Shown: positions 1 through 9,371, numbered from the stretch's first letter. The stretch: 64,000 bases of DNA from JACMLX01 sp031374935 (GCA_031374935.1 JANMHB010000183.1:1-64000), one strand, 5' to 3'. Program-made: numbers and translations. The notes: generated from the sequence alone by a model not told the origin.

Positions 1-92
1 CGGCCGCTCGCCCCAAAATTGCACCAGCACCACTACATAAGTGCCTGTCACCACATGAGCCGCCCGGCACTTCTGCGTGATCAGGGACGCCG

Positions 93-707
93 TTACCGGA
101 CGCGCACTATTCCCGCGAGGCCGGCACTGACGGTGGACTCGTAGCGGAAATCACCCACTGTGCCGAACTGCCGTGTGACCGTGCCCGTCGCCGTGTTCGG
201 GATGTTCGCCGGCGCGCCAGGAAACGCGGTGCTGAAGGTGATGTTCTGGTTGACGCCGGAGAAGACGAAGCGCACGTTGCCGTACTGGCGCACGCTGACG
301 GTGGCCGGTGCGAACGCCGACGTCACCTGGACGGTGACATCGTAGCCGGGCAGTTCTTCGACGGTGACGTTCATGGTCGCCGATTTTCCAGCGATCGTGG
401 CGCGCAACGTGGCGCCACCAGGCGCCATGGCGATCAACAACCCGGTCTCGCTGATCTGCGCGACCGAGCTGTTGTTGGAACTCCACGATGCATCGCCGGC
501 GGCAAGATCCGCCCCCGACGCATCGAGCGCGATCGCCGTCAGCTGCACCGACTGCCCGACGAACAGTTCGGTCGCGGGCGCTGCGATACGCACGTTCGCC
601 GGTTTCGGCAGCCCGGTCGGGCCGCCGTCCGTCGCATCACCACCGCAGCCAGCCACCAGCAGCAGCGTGGCCAGTGCGGCAACGCGGAACTGCCTCGCCG
701 CGATCAT
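93..707 (-). CDS. Lipoprotein with Big_2-like domain and copper-less cupredoxin-like domain (cassette copy 1)
   Basis: 204-residue exported lipoprotein: signal peptide ending in a lipobox with Cys21, so probably membrane anchored on the outer face of the inner membrane or in the outer membrane. Residues about 40-117 resemble a bacterial Ig-like (Big_2) domain, with a typical WSSNNSSVAQISETGLL-type stretch. Residues about 122-204 read like a plastocyanin-type beta-sandwich (NVRFVFSG, QNITF, GDFRYES...GLAG), but every expected copper ligand is replaced: Q154 for His, S191 for Cys, S194 for His, L197 for Met. ATG overlaps the stop of the upstream DUF1501 gene (ATGA), so they are translationally coupled. 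A near copy lies at 4005-4616. The domain calls are by pattern and the function is unknown. Confidence 0.85.
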   Translation of the reverse strand: MIAARQFRVAALATLLLVAGCGGDATDGGPTGLPKPANVRIAAPATELFVGQSVQLTAIALDASGADLAAGDASWSSNNSSVAQISETGLLIAMAPGGATLRATIAGKSATMNVTVEELPGYDVTVQVTSAFAPATVSVRQYGNVRFVFSGVNQNITFSTAFPGAPANIPNTATGTVTRQFGTVGDFRYESTVSAGLAGIVRVR

Positions 708-1999
708 AGTGTCACTCCGCGAACCGTCGGCACGTACGATGGGAAGATCACACCGAGATTCGTGTTCCCGAGTCGACGCGACACGATCTCGGAGAGGACA
801 TCACGATGGTCGATCGTGACCCGGAGATCCTGGCCGGCCTCGAGATTCTCGCGCGCCAGCGGCACCCAGTTGTTCGTCATGACACGACCGCCGGCGATGC
901 CGGGGCCCATCACGAACATGCACGAGCCACGACCGTGGTCGGTGCCCTGGCTGCCATTCTCACGCACGTTGCGTCCGAATTCCGACAGGACGACGACGGT
1001 GATGTTGTACGCGACACCGCCGGTCATTGCATCGGCGTGGAACGCGGCCAGCGACTGTGCGAGATCCGTCATGGTGCGCGCCATGTTGCCGTTGACGACG
1101 GCCGGTGCCTGCCCGGAGTGCGTGTCCCAGCCACCGATATCGAGCTGGAGCGCCTCGATGCCGATGTCCGCCTTGATGAGCGCCGCCGCCGACCGCATGC
1201 CGCGACCGAAGCCGGTATTCGGGTACACCGCGCCGCCCGAGGGCACGTAGCCGGTGAAGTTGATGTTGTTCAACAGCGTGACCGTGTTCAGCGCATCCAG
1301 CGCCGGTGCGCCGATCGAGGTGTCGACGGCCTCGTAATCGCCACGCAGCCATGTCGATCGCTCGGTGCGTGTGGTGGTGCTGCCACCAAGACCGAAGCCT
1401 GCCGGATTTGGAATCGGCAGCGACTTCGGTGCGCCGACCAGTGTGCGCGGCATACCCTGCGAGAGCCCGAGGGCGCGCAGCGGGGCGTTGCTCCGCATCG
1501 GTGTCGATGTCGCCAGATGCCGACCCAGCCACCCGGTGACGAGGTTTGGATCGCGGGCCTTGCCCACTTCGATGAACCGCTGGGCATCGAAGTGCGAACG
1601 CGTCGTGTCCACCAGACCGGCGCCATGCACGACGAGCAGGTTGCCCGCCTGGTAGGCCGGCACCAGTGAACTCATCGCCGCCGAGATGCCGAACTGGCCA
1701 TTCAGCGCGATGCCACGGGTGGCACTATTGCTGTCCGGACGCGGAATCGCGATGGTGGGGCGACCGGTGTAGTAGTTCGTGTCGGTGAACGGATAGACCA
1801 TCGACAGGCCGTCCGAGCCACCACGGAGGAACACCGAGACGATGATGTCCCGGCTGCTGGCACTCTGCGCCAGCACCACCTTCGGCAACCACGCCGGCAG
1901 GGTGGCGGCGGCGGCGACACCCGCGGCCGCGCCAACGAAGGCGCGACGCGTCAGCGTGTTGTACTCCTCGCAACCTGTATCATGTTCATGCTGAGCCAT
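704..1999 (-). CDS. DUF1501 family Tat-exported protein (cassette copy 1)
   Basis: 431 residues from the chosen ATG at 1999. This start has a GAGG ribosome site in front and lies 34 bp after the DUF1800 stop; the open frame extends further upstream, but only into the DUF1800 gene. The N-terminus has a twin-arginine motif (TRRAFVGAAAG) followed by an Ala-rich hydrophobic stretch ending near VVLAQ, so the folded protein is probably exported by Tat. The rest has DUF1501 hallmarks (FLRGGSDGLSMVYPF, GGWDTHSGQAP, LSEFGRNVRENGSQGTDHGRG). DUF1501 belongs to the alkaline-phosphatase/sulfatase-like fold group. DUF1501 genes are widely paired with DUF1800 genes, as here. No substrate is known. Confidence 0.92.
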   Translation of the reverse strand: MAQHEHDTGCEEYNTLTRRAFVGAAAGVAAAATLPAWLPKVVLAQSASSRDIIVSVFLRGGSDGLSMVYPFTDTNYYTGRPTIAIPRPDSNSATRGIALNGQFGISAAMSSLVPAYQAGNLLVVHGAGLVDTTRSHFDAQRFIEVGKARDPNLVTGWLGRHLATSTPMRSNAPLRALGLSQGMPRTLVGAPKSLPIPNPAGFGLGGSTTTRTERSTWLRGDYEAVDTSIGAPALDALNTVTLLNNINFTGYVPSGGAVYPNTGFGRGMRSAAALIKADIGIEALQLDIGGWDTHSGQAPAVVNGNMARTMTDLAQSLAAFHADAMTGGVAYNITVVVLSEFGRNVRENGSQGTDHGRGSCMFVMGPGIAGGRVMTNNWVPLARENLEAGQDLRVTIDHRDVLSEIVSRRLGNTNLGVIFPSYVPTVRGVTL

Positions 2000-2033
2000 C
2001 AGAAACCTCAGAGATCGAGGGCAGCGTCGCCCG

Positions 2034-3638
2034 TCAATACCACTGGAACTGCGAGGAGGAGAGTGCAAGACCAACGGCTTCACGAACCCGCGCCGTATTG
2101 GTTGGTGCGGGACGAAGGAACTCGGCCAACCGGGTGCGGAACGACTCCGGCACCTCGCCGCCGAAGAGCTGCTCAATGATCAGCGCGGCCCCGGTTTCGG
2201 CCGTGGTGCCGACGAACGGCGTGACATTGAAATTGAAGGCAGCGCCGGTCTGACTCGAGATCGAGTTCGCGGCATTCCATCGCGCAAGGATGAGGCCCGA
2301 CCAGAACTCCATCTTGTCCGGATACCCATCGGGCGTTTCCCACGAGAACAGGGAATGCCCCATGTTGTCGATCAGGCTGCGCACCACCGAGACGCTCGTC
2401 ACACTCGGCCCGAGCGCGCGGACGGCGGCGACGGCCCAGTGGAACGGGCGCTTGTACTTGGCCGGAGCCACCATCAGGTTCTGCTCCGTGAGGATCACGC
2501 GGATCATCGAGGGAATGTCACCCTTCGTCCGCGTGAACTCCGCTTCGACCGCGGCCACCATCGCATCGGTCGGATCGTACTGAAGCAGGAACTTCGTCAT
2601 CTTGAGCGCGATGTAGTGCGCAGTCTTCGGATGCAGTGCCAAAATGTCGATGATGGCATCGGCCTCGCCCTTGCCGGCCAGCCCCTTCGCGGCCGCCGTG
2701 GCCGGAATGGTCCTGCCAAGGACGCTCTTTGGACCGAAGTCGTGGATCTGTGCGTCGTAGGTGAAGATGCCACGACCGCTCACCGTCCACCCCGTCAGCA
2801 CGCGTGCCAGTTCATTCACATCCTGCTGCGTGTACCCGCCGTCGACGCCGACGGAGTGCAGCTCCATGATCTCGCGGGCGTAGTTCTCGTTGATGTTGCC
2901 GCGGCGACTGTCGGGCTGGTCGAGGTAGCGCATCATCGCGGCGCTGTGCGCACTCGCCTTCAGCAGCGCGGGGTACTTGCCCAGTGCGTGCTTGCGGATC
3001 ACGTCACGGTCGTCGGTGGTCTTGAGATACCCGACCTTGTCGCGATCGATGTTGAAGTGGTCGCTCCAGAACTCCACCATGCGCTCGTAGAGCTGGCGCT
3101 TGGAAAAGGCCGCCCGATAGATCGTGGCTTCCTGGATTTCGGCGCTCACCTTGCCCTGATCCGCCCCGTACAGTTCCTCGGGCGTCATCTTGAGCGTGGG
3201 GTAGTTCGTCGCGACGAACGCCGCCACCTCGCGATCGTCGATCAGCGAGGGACGCAACTGTTCATCGAGATACTTCGTGAAGCCGAGTGCCTTGGCGCGG
3301 ACGAATTCGTCCTTGGTGATGCCGAAATTGGCACGTCGGAGCAATCGAGCCACCGGGTCGCGCCAGACGGCAAGCTGCGCGTCAGGCGGTGCGGCGGTGC
3401 TGGCGAGGGCCAGTGAGACACCTCGCACGGGTTCGGGCAGTTTGCGACGCGCGCGTCGCCCACCGCTGCTGACTGTCTGCGCCTTGGCTTCCTTTGCGCT
3501 GCCAATCACCATCGCGGCGGCTGCCGCTGTCACGAAGAACTTCCGCCGTGACGACACGCTCGCTTCACCGGACACTTCTGCTGTTGCGGGCTCCTGTGCT
3601 GCCCCGTGCACTGCGTCGTGCTCGAGAGTCACTCCCAT
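2034..3638 (-). CDS. DUF1800 family Tat-exported protein (cassette copy 1)
   Basis: 534 residues from ATG 3638, which has GGAGG just upstream (4-base spacing); an in-frame GTG at 3665 would add nine residues. The N-terminus carries SSRRKFFVTAAAAAMVIG, a Tat-type signal. The mature part matches DUF1800: RNFGIT-like start region (LLRRANFGITKDE), NINENYAREIMELHSVGVDG, YTQQDVNELARVLTGWTVSG, and a C-terminal LALSSSQFQWY. First gene of a DUF1800-DUF1501-lipoprotein unit. DUF1800 proteins are exported and of unknown activity. A paralogue lies at 5936-7531. Confidence 0.92.
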   Translation of the reverse strand: MGVTLEHDAVHGAAQEPATAEVSGEASVSSRRKFFVTAAAAAMVIGSAKEAKAQTVSSGGRRARRKLPEPVRGVSLALASTAAPPDAQLAVWRDPVARLLRRANFGITKDEFVRAKALGFTKYLDEQLRPSLIDDREVAAFVATNYPTLKMTPEELYGADQGKVSAEIQEATIYRAAFSKRQLYERMVEFWSDHFNIDRDKVGYLKTTDDRDVIRKHALGKYPALLKASAHSAAMMRYLDQPDSRRGNINENYAREIMELHSVGVDGGYTQQDVNELARVLTGWTVSGRGIFTYDAQIHDFGPKSVLGRTIPATAAAKGLAGKGEADAIIDILALHPKTAHYIALKMTKFLLQYDPTDAMVAAVEAEFTRTKGDIPSMIRVILTEQNLMVAPAKYKRPFHWAVAAVRALGPSVTSVSVVRSLIDNMGHSLFSWETPDGYPDKMEFWSGLILARWNAANSISSQTGAAFNFNVTPFVGTTAETGAALIIEQLFGGEVPESFRTRLAEFLRPAPTNTARVREAVGLALSSSQFQWY

Positions 3639-4004
3639 CCATCCTCCAGTCGTTGTGTGCGCCACACGCCTCGATAGCGCGCGCGCTGACGCGATCGGCA
3701 GACTATCCGTGAGCTGATGACGAGCGAGCTCAGCAGAAGTATCACCGGATGAGTTCGGTGCAAGTTTCCGACCACGGGCGCCGGCGATGGGGCGCGTGAC
3801 GGCGGACGGGCTCAGGTCCGCCGGCCTCCGAGAGCCGGCAGCGATGCTCGGGGGTCCGACCGGTCGAGCCGCGCCATCTGTTTGGCGGGCTCAAGCATAT
3901 GAAGGCTACCTCGGAGACGCAGAGGGCCTCGAAAGGTGACCAACGTCTCCCTCTGGAAGCTCCGTGCCACGGACTCTCGACCGGGCCGCGTTCGCTCCCC
4001 CAGC
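3639..4004. other. Intergenic region between the two cassette copies
   Basis: About 366 bases without a supportable gene. It must hold the end of the copy-2 transcript and possibly a promoter for copy 1. Two overlapping GC-rich inverted repeats are visible: GGCGGAC (3801-3807) with GTCCGCC (3816-3822), and GCCGGC (3820-3825) with GCCGGC (3834-3839). Neither is followed by a T-run on the minus strand, so a terminator role is uncertain. No tRNA or repeat unit was seen. Confidence 0.5.
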
Positions 4005-4616
4005 CTACCGGACGCGGACGAACCCAGCCAAGCCCGGAGTCAGGGTCGATTCGAACCGGAAGTCGCCAACGGCATTGAACTGCCGGGTCACCGTCCCGGT
4101 GGATGTCGCCGGTACATCGGTGGGCGCGCCAGCAAAGGCCCGGCTGAACGTGATGTTCTGCTGAATGCCGGAGAAGACGAAGCGCACGTTTCCATTTCGC
4201 CGCACCGCGAAACTGGCCGGCGCAAACGCATTCGTGACCTGAATCGTGACGTCGTAGGGCGGTAGTGCCTCCACCGTCACCGGGATGGTGGCGCTGACGC
4301 CGGCGATCGTCGCCCGCAGCGTGGCCGTGCCCGGGGCCATCGCCATCAGCATGCCCGTCTCGCTCACCTGGGCCACGGCAGGGTTTGTGGACGACCAGGT
4401 CGCGTCACCTGCCGCCAGCTCCGCCCCACTCTCATCGAGGGCCGTCGCAGTCAGCTGCATGGACTGGCCGACAAAGAGTTCGGTGATCTGATTGGTGATC
4501 GAGACGCGCGCCGGCGTCGGCAAGCCCGACGGCCCATCGCCGCTGCCGCCACCGCAGCCCGCGGCCGCGAGCACCATCGACAGCACCCCGACCCGCATGA
4601 CCTGCCGCCACGTCAT
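4005..4616 (-). CDS. Lipoprotein with Big_2-like domain and copper-less cupredoxin-like domain (cassette copy 2)
   Basis: 203 residues, paralogue of the 93-707 product with the same layout: signal peptide with lipobox Cys21, Big_2-like residues about 39-116, cupredoxin-like residues about 121-203. The C-terminal loop FESTLTPGLAG lines up with the usual YxCxxHPGMxG copper loop but has S190, T193 and L196 in the ligand positions, and Q153 replaces the N-terminal His. The same substitutions in both copies argue that metal loss is old and functional. ATG overlaps the DUF1501 stop (ATGA). Confidence 0.85.
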   Translation of the reverse strand: MTWRQVMRVGVLSMVLAAAGCGGGSGDGPSGLPTPARVSITNQITELFVGQSMQLTATALDESGAELAAGDATWSSTNPAVAQVSETGMLMAMAPGTATLRATIAGVSATIPVTVEALPPYDVTIQVTNAFAPASFAVRRNGNVRFVFSGIQQNITFSRAFAGAPTDVPATSTGTVTRQFNAVGDFRFESTLTPGLAGFVRVR

Positions 4617-5902
4617 AGCGTGACACCTCGCGCGGTTGGCACGTACCCGGGGAAAATCTCGCCGAGGTTCGTGTTACCCAATCGGCGCGACACCACTTCG
4701 GACAGGATGTCACGATGATCGATGGTCACGCGCAGGTCCTGGCCGGCTTCGAGGTTTTCGCGCGCCAGCGGCACCCAGTTGTTTGTCAACACGCGACCGC
4801 CCGCAATACCGGGCCCCATCACGAACATGCACGACCCGCGACCATGATCGGTGCCCTGGCTGCCATTCTCGCGGACGTTGCGCCCGAACTCCGAGAGCAC
4901 GATGACGGTGATCTTGTAGCTGACGCCTCCGGTGAGCGTGTCGGCATGGAACGCCGCCAGCGATTGCGAGAGATCGGTCATCGTACGGAACATGGTTCCG
5001 GTGAGCGGCGCCTGCGCGGAGTGGGTGTCCCATCCGCCGGCATCGATCTGAATCGCCTCGATGCCGATGTCGGCCTTGATCAACGCCGCCGCGGAGCGCA
5101 TGCCGCGGCCGAAGCCGGAGTTCGGATAGACGGCGCCACCACCGGGGGTGTAGCCGGTGAAGTTGATGGAGTTCAGCAGCGTGAGCGTATTCAGCGCATC
5201 GAGCGCCGGTGCGCCGATCGACGTGTCGACGGTGGCGTAGTCGGTGCGCAGCCAGGCGGACCGTTCATCGCGCGACGTTGCGCTGCCGCCAAGCCCGAAT
5301 CCGGCCGGGTTTGGAACGGGCAACGTCTTCGGTGCGCCAACCAGCGTTCGCTGCAGTCCCTGCGAGAGGCCGAGGGCGCGCAGTGGTGCATTGGAGCGCA
5401 TCGGTGTGGATGTGGCAAGATGCCGACCGAGCCAGCCGGTGACGAGATTCGGGTCGGCCGCCTTGCCCACTTCGATGAAACGCTGCGCGTCGAAGTGCGA
5501 GCGCGTGGAGTTGACCAGGCCGGCGCCATGCACAACCAGCAGGTTGCCGGCCTGAAATGCCGGCACGAGCGCGCTCATGGCGCTGGAGATGGCAAACTGT
5601 CCGTTCAGCGCGACGCCGCGACTGGCCAGCGAACTGTCAGGTCGCGGAATCGCGATGGTCGGCCGGCCGGTGTAGTAGTTCGCGTCGGTGAACGGATACA
5701 CCATCGACAATCCATCCGCACCACCGCGCAGGAAGACCGACACGATGATGTCGCGGCTGCTCGCACTCTGTGCCAGCACCACCTTCGGCAGCCAGGCCGG
5801 CAGTGCGGTGGCCGCAGCAACGCCCGCCGCAGCGCCAACGAACGCGCGACGCGACAGCGTGTTGTACTCGTCACATCCGACATCGTGCAGCGGTTCACTC
5901 AT
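4613..5902 (-). CDS. DUF1501 family Tat-exported protein (cassette copy 2)
   Basis: 429 residues, with most positions identical by eye to the 704-1999 product. Twin-arginine signal SRRAFVGAAAGVAAATALP, cleavage probably near VVLAQ. Contains the same DUF1501 landmarks (FLRGGADGLSMVYPF, GGWDTHSAQAP, LSEFGRNVRENGSQGTDHG). Starts 33 bp after the DUF1800 stop and overlaps the lipoprotein start by four bases, so the three genes form one unit. Main differences from copy 1 are a shorter segment after the GGWDTHS motif and scattered substitutions. Confidence 0.92.
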   Translation of the reverse strand: MSEPLHDVGCDEYNTLSRRAFVGAAAGVAAATALPAWLPKVVLAQSASSRDIIVSVFLRGGADGLSMVYPFTDANYYTGRPTIAIPRPDSSLASRGVALNGQFAISSAMSALVPAFQAGNLLVVHGAGLVNSTRSHFDAQRFIEVGKAADPNLVTGWLGRHLATSTPMRSNAPLRALGLSQGLQRTLVGAPKTLPVPNPAGFGLGGSATSRDERSAWLRTDYATVDTSIGAPALDALNTLTLLNSINFTGYTPGGGAVYPNSGFGRGMRSAAALIKADIGIEAIQIDAGGWDTHSAQAPLTGTMFRTMTDLSQSLAAFHADTLTGGVSYKITVIVLSEFGRNVRENGSQGTDHGRGSCMFVMGPGIAGGRVLTNNWVPLARENLEAGQDLRVTIDHRDILSEVVSRRLGNTNLGEIFPGYVPTARGVTL

Positions 5903-5935
5903 GCAGGGCCTCGCATCGATGCGCGACAGGGGAGC

Positions 5936-7531
5936 TCAGTACCATTGGAACTGTGCCGATGAGAGGGCGAGACTGACGGCTTCCCGGACCCGGGTGGGGT
6001 TGGTCGGGGATGGCCTGAGGTAGTCGGCGAGTCGGGTGACGTACGAGAGTGGGGCTTCGCCGCCGAGCAACCGATCCACGATGAGCTGTGCACCCGCTTC
6101 CGCCGTGGTGCCGACGAACGGCGAAACGTCGAAGTTGAACGCGGCTCCCGTCTGCGCCGTCAGCGTCCCCGCCGCATTCCATCGCGAGAGCACGAGCCCC
6201 GACCAGAACTCCATCGTGTCGGGATAACCATCCGGCGTTTCCCAGGCGAACAGCGACTGCCCCATGTTGTCGAGCAGCGTTCGCACGACGGACAGACTGG
6301 TGACCGTTGGTCCCATCGCCCGCACCATCGACACCGCGAAGTGATACGGGCGCTTGTACTTGGCCGGCGCCGCCATGAGGTTCGACTCGGACAGGATCAC
6401 GCGGATCATGGCCGGGATGTCGCCCTTCGTGCGGGTGAACTCGGCTGCCACGGCCTGCACCATCGCGTCGGTCGGATCATACTGCAGCAGGAACTTCGTC
6501 AGCTTGGACGCGATGTACCTGGCGGTGTTCGGATGGAGCGCGAGTGTGTCGATGACCGCATCCGCTTCCGACTTGCCGGCCACACCGGTGCCCTGCGCGG
6601 TGGCAGGAATCGTCCTGCCCATCACCGACTTCGGCCCGAAGTCATGGAGCGGTGCGTCGTAGGTGAAGATGCCACGACCGCTCACCGTCCACCCCGTGAG
6701 CACCCGTGCCAGTTCATTCACATCCTGCTGCGTGTACCCGCCATCGACACCGACGGAGTGCAGCTCCATGATCTCACGAGCGTAGTTCTCGTTGATGTTG
6801 CCGCGTCGACTGGCCGTCTGGTCGAGGTACTCCATCATCGCCGCGCTATGGGCACTGGCCTTGAGCAAGGCCGGAAACTTTCCCATCGCGTGTTTTCGGA
6901 TCACATCGCGATCGTCGACGGTCTTGAGATAGCCGACCTGATTGCGATCGATGTTGAAGTGATCGGTCCAGAACTCCACCAACCGTTCGTTGAGCTGCCG
7001 CCGCGAGAAGGCGGCGCGATAGAGCGTGCCTTCCTGCAACTCGGTCATCACCGTCCCGAGATTGGCGGCGTACAACTCGTCCGGCGCCATGCGCAGCGTA
7101 GAATACCGTGTCGCAACGGCGGCGGAGACGGCACGATCGTCGATCGTCGACGGCTTGAGTTGCTCCTCGAGATACCTGGCGTAGCCGAGCTTCTTTGCGC
7201 GTTCGAGCTCATCCTTCGTGATCCCGAGCGTGATTCGCCGCACCAGTCGCGCGATGGGATCGCGCCAGACGGTGAGCTGCGAGTCTGGCGGCGTGGCGAC
7301 GACAGCCAGCGACGCGGACACGCCAGCGACTGGATCGGCGGACCGTCGGCGCGCCCGTCGACCGGTGCCCTGGGCGGAGGCTTCATGTGCGCCGAGGACC
7401 AGCCCGGCGGCGGCCGCCGCGAGAAAATGCCGCCGCGACGGGGCGGTGCTGGTGGTGGAAAAATTCGATGGAGGAGAACCCGCCTGTGGGGTCATGCCTG
7501 ACTCCACGACGTCACGCTCGCGCTGGCCCAT
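5936..7531 (-). CDS. DUF1800 family Tat-exported protein (cassette copy 2)
   Basis: 531 residues if ATG 7531 is used, preceded by GGGGAG at a tight 3-base spacing. A TTG at 7546 and an ATG at 7495 are alternatives, so the start is uncertain. SRRHFLAAAAAGLVLG near residue 35 is a Tat-type signal. The body is a close paralogue of the 2034-3638 product, with the ELHSVGVDGGYTQQDVNELA core and a QFQWY C-terminus. It lies 149 bp downstream of gspG on the same strand, so it may share the T2SS transcript or have its own promoter. Confidence 0.9.
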   Translation of the reverse strand: MGQRERDVVESGMTPQAGSPPSNFSTTSTAPSRRHFLAAAAAGLVLGAHEASAQGTGRRARRRSADPVAGVSASLAVVATPPDSQLTVWRDPIARLVRRITLGITKDELERAKKLGYARYLEEQLKPSTIDDRAVSAAVATRYSTLRMAPDELYAANLGTVMTELQEGTLYRAAFSRRQLNERLVEFWTDHFNIDRNQVGYLKTVDDRDVIRKHAMGKFPALLKASAHSAAMMEYLDQTASRRGNINENYAREIMELHSVGVDGGYTQQDVNELARVLTGWTVSGRGIFTYDAPLHDFGPKSVMGRTIPATAQGTGVAGKSEADAVIDTLALHPNTARYIASKLTKFLLQYDPTDAMVQAVAAEFTRTKGDIPAMIRVILSESNLMAAPAKYKRPYHFAVSMVRAMGPTVTSLSVVRTLLDNMGQSLFAWETPDGYPDTMEFWSGLVLSRWNAAGTLTAQTGAAFNFDVSPFVGTTAEAGAQLIVDRLLGGEAPLSYVTRLADYLRPSPTNPTRVREAVSLALSSAQFQWY

Positions 7532-7680
7532 AGGCTCCCCTGTCAATGTTGCGCTGATCCGGCTGTCGCGTCTTCCCGTCAGGTGGGATCTGCGCGAATG
7601 GCCTCAGGAAGACGAAACACCCGAACCGACGTTAAGGCAAATCTCACGCCGTCCTGTCGAGAGAACGGCCCTCGAGCGCG

Positions 7681-8139
7681 TCAGTTCCGCTTCACGGCAG
7701 CCGGAGGCCCGCCAAGATCGGCGTCTTCGCCCGCACCGCCCTCGGCCCCATCCCGGCCGAGCGACCGGAGTTCGTACCCCTCCCCACCTCTGGCTGGCGC
7801 CGCGTAGAGATACGGCTTGCCCCATGGGTCGTTGGGCACACCCTTGCGAAGGTAGGGGCCGCGCCAATTCATCGGCGCGGGCTGACGGGCGGGACGCACC
7901 ATCAGCGCCTCGAGCCCCTGCGCCGTGATCGGATAGTTGCCGTTGTCGAGGCGGTAACTGTCCAATGCGACGCCGAGCAGCTCCATCTGGGTGCGCGCCG
8001 TTGTGGCCTTGGCCTCGCCAACTCGGCCGAACAGCTGCGGACCGATCAAACCGGCCAGCAGCCCCAGGATGACCAGCACCACCAGCATTTCGAGCAGGGT
8101 GAAGCCACTGCGTCCCCGTCCAAAGCGTGCACCCGACAT
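7681..8139 (-). CDS. gspG: Type II secretion major pseudopilin GspG
   Basis: 152 residues. Classical prepilin N-terminus (RSG then FTLLEMLVVLVILGLLAGLIGP): short basic leader, Gly at -1, Phe+1, Glu+5 and a hydrophobic helix. The C-terminal half has GspG-specific features: QMELLGVALDSYRLDNGNYP, QGLEALMVRP, and GPYLRKGVPNDPWGKPYLY, the calcium-site region. It forms the T2SS pseudopilus. ATG at 8139 overlaps the gspF stop (TGATG); a GTG lies one codon earlier. Last gene of the operon, whereas in the canonical order it follows gspF and precedes gspH. Confidence 0.95.
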   Translation of the reverse strand: MSGARFGRGRSGFTLLEMLVVLVILGLLAGLIGPQLFGRVGEAKATTARTQMELLGVALDSYRLDNGNYPITAQGLEALMVRPARQPAPMNWRGPYLRKGVPNDPWGKPYLYAAPARGGEGYELRSLGRDGAEGGAGEDADLGGPPAAVKRN

Positions 8140-9371
8140 CACACCCCCGCGTTGACCGCGTAAATGGCCTGCAACATTGCCAGCGCCACGAAACCCACGA
8201 TGCCACCAAACAGCAAGATGAGGGCCGGCTCGAGCAGCGATGCCAGTGTCCGCAACCGGCGTCGCACCTCTTCATCGTGTGTCGCCGCCGCACGCAGCGC
8301 CAGCGTGTCGAGCCGCCCGCTCTCCTCACCGACGGCCAGCAGTTGCACTGCCATTGGCGTGAGAATTCCGAGCATCGACGACGCCAGTCCGTTGCCGCGA
8401 ACGACGCTCTTTGTCGCCAGGTCGAGATCGGCCGCAATGGCGAGATTCGAGATACCGGTGCGGGCGAGCCTGAGCGCGGGCAGGAGCGGCAGGCCGCCCT
8501 GCAGCATCAATCCGAGCGATCGGGTGAAGCGGGCGGTGGCCAGTGTACGCTCGATCGGTCCGACGAGCGGCAGCGTGAGGCGGCGTGCGTGCCACGCCAG
8601 CTGTGCCGCCGGTGAGGCGAGTACCGTCCGGCCGACCACCGCGCCAATCGCGCCAAGCATGGCGATGACCCACCACCCGCGCGCCACCACGTCGCCCACA
8701 AACACCAGAATTTTCGTCGAGAGTGGCATGGTGCCACCCAGATCAGCCAGCAGAATCGCGAAGCGTGGCACCACAAACAACAGCAGGATCAGGATTCCGA
8801 GCGTGGCGACGGTACCCATCAGCGCCGGGTACAGCAACGCCGACTTCAACTGCGCGCGGAGCGCTTCGTCTTCCTCGAGATATCCGGCGAGGGTGTCGAG
8901 CGACGCGCCCAGCGACCCCGAGGCCTCGCCGGAGCGCACGACACCGGTATGGAGCGCATTGAACAGGGTGGGCTGGAGCCGCATCGCTTCGGCCAGGGAT
9001 GCACCACCCTGCACCGCGCGACGGATCGCCTGCGCTGCATCAGACACCTCGCCACGCACACTCTGCGACTGCGCCACGGCCAGCGCACGATCGAGGGGTG
9101 CACCAGCGTCGATCAGGGTGGCGAGCGTGCGCGTCCACTGCGCGACGCCGCGCCGTCGTGCCGATGCTCCGGTCACGAAGCGAGCACTCGCTGCGGCCTC
9201 CGTCGCGACAGGGTCGACGGTGACGGGCCAGAGATTCTGCCGGCGCAATTCCCGGAGCGCCGCATCACGCGACGCCGCGCGCACGACCCCTTCCACCATC
9301 GCGCCGGCATCGGTCGAGGCGCGATAGCGGAATGCGGCGCCGGCGTCGTGCGCGGCAGTCGAGGCGCTCAT
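8139..9371 (-). CDS. gspF: Type II secretion inner-membrane platform protein GspF
   Basis: 410 residues with two repeated GspF domains (about 75-200 and 278-400) and three hydrophobic membrane segments, the last near the C-terminus (ALILLFGGIVGFVALAMLQAIYAVN). The N-terminal part FRYRASTDAGAMVEGVVRAAS is the usual start of this family. It forms the platform that couples the GspE ATPase to pseudopilus assembly. ATG overlaps the gspE stop by four bases (ATGA). Confidence 0.95.
   Translation of the reverse strand: MSASTAAHDAGAAFRYRASTDAGAMVEGVVRAASRDAALRELRRQNLWPVTVDPVATEAAASARFVTGASARRRGVAQWTRTLATLIDAGAPLDRALAVAQSQSVRGEVSDAAQAIRRAVQGGASLAEAMRLQPTLFNALHTGVVRSGEASGSLGASLDTLAGYLEEDEALRAQLKSALLYPALMGTVATLGILILLLFVVPRFAILLADLGGTMPLSTKILVFVGDVVARGWWVIAMLGAIGAVVGRTVLASPAAQLAWHARRLTLPLVGPIERTLATARFTRSLGLMLQGGLPLLPALRLARTGISNLAIAADLDLATKSVVRGNGLASSMLGILTPMAVQLLAVGEESGRLDTLALRAAATHDEEVRRRLRTLASLLEPALILLFGGIVGFVALAMLQAIYAVNAGV

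Noticed and set aside
39..72. Inverted repeat AAGTGCC/GGCACTT after the first lipoprotein gene, considered as terminator
   Set aside because: Only 7 bp with a 20-base loop and no T-run in the direction of transcription.
8164..9327. 387-codon plus-strand frame opposite gspF
   Set aside because: Ser/Arg-rich shadow of a well-conserved gene inside a continuous operon.
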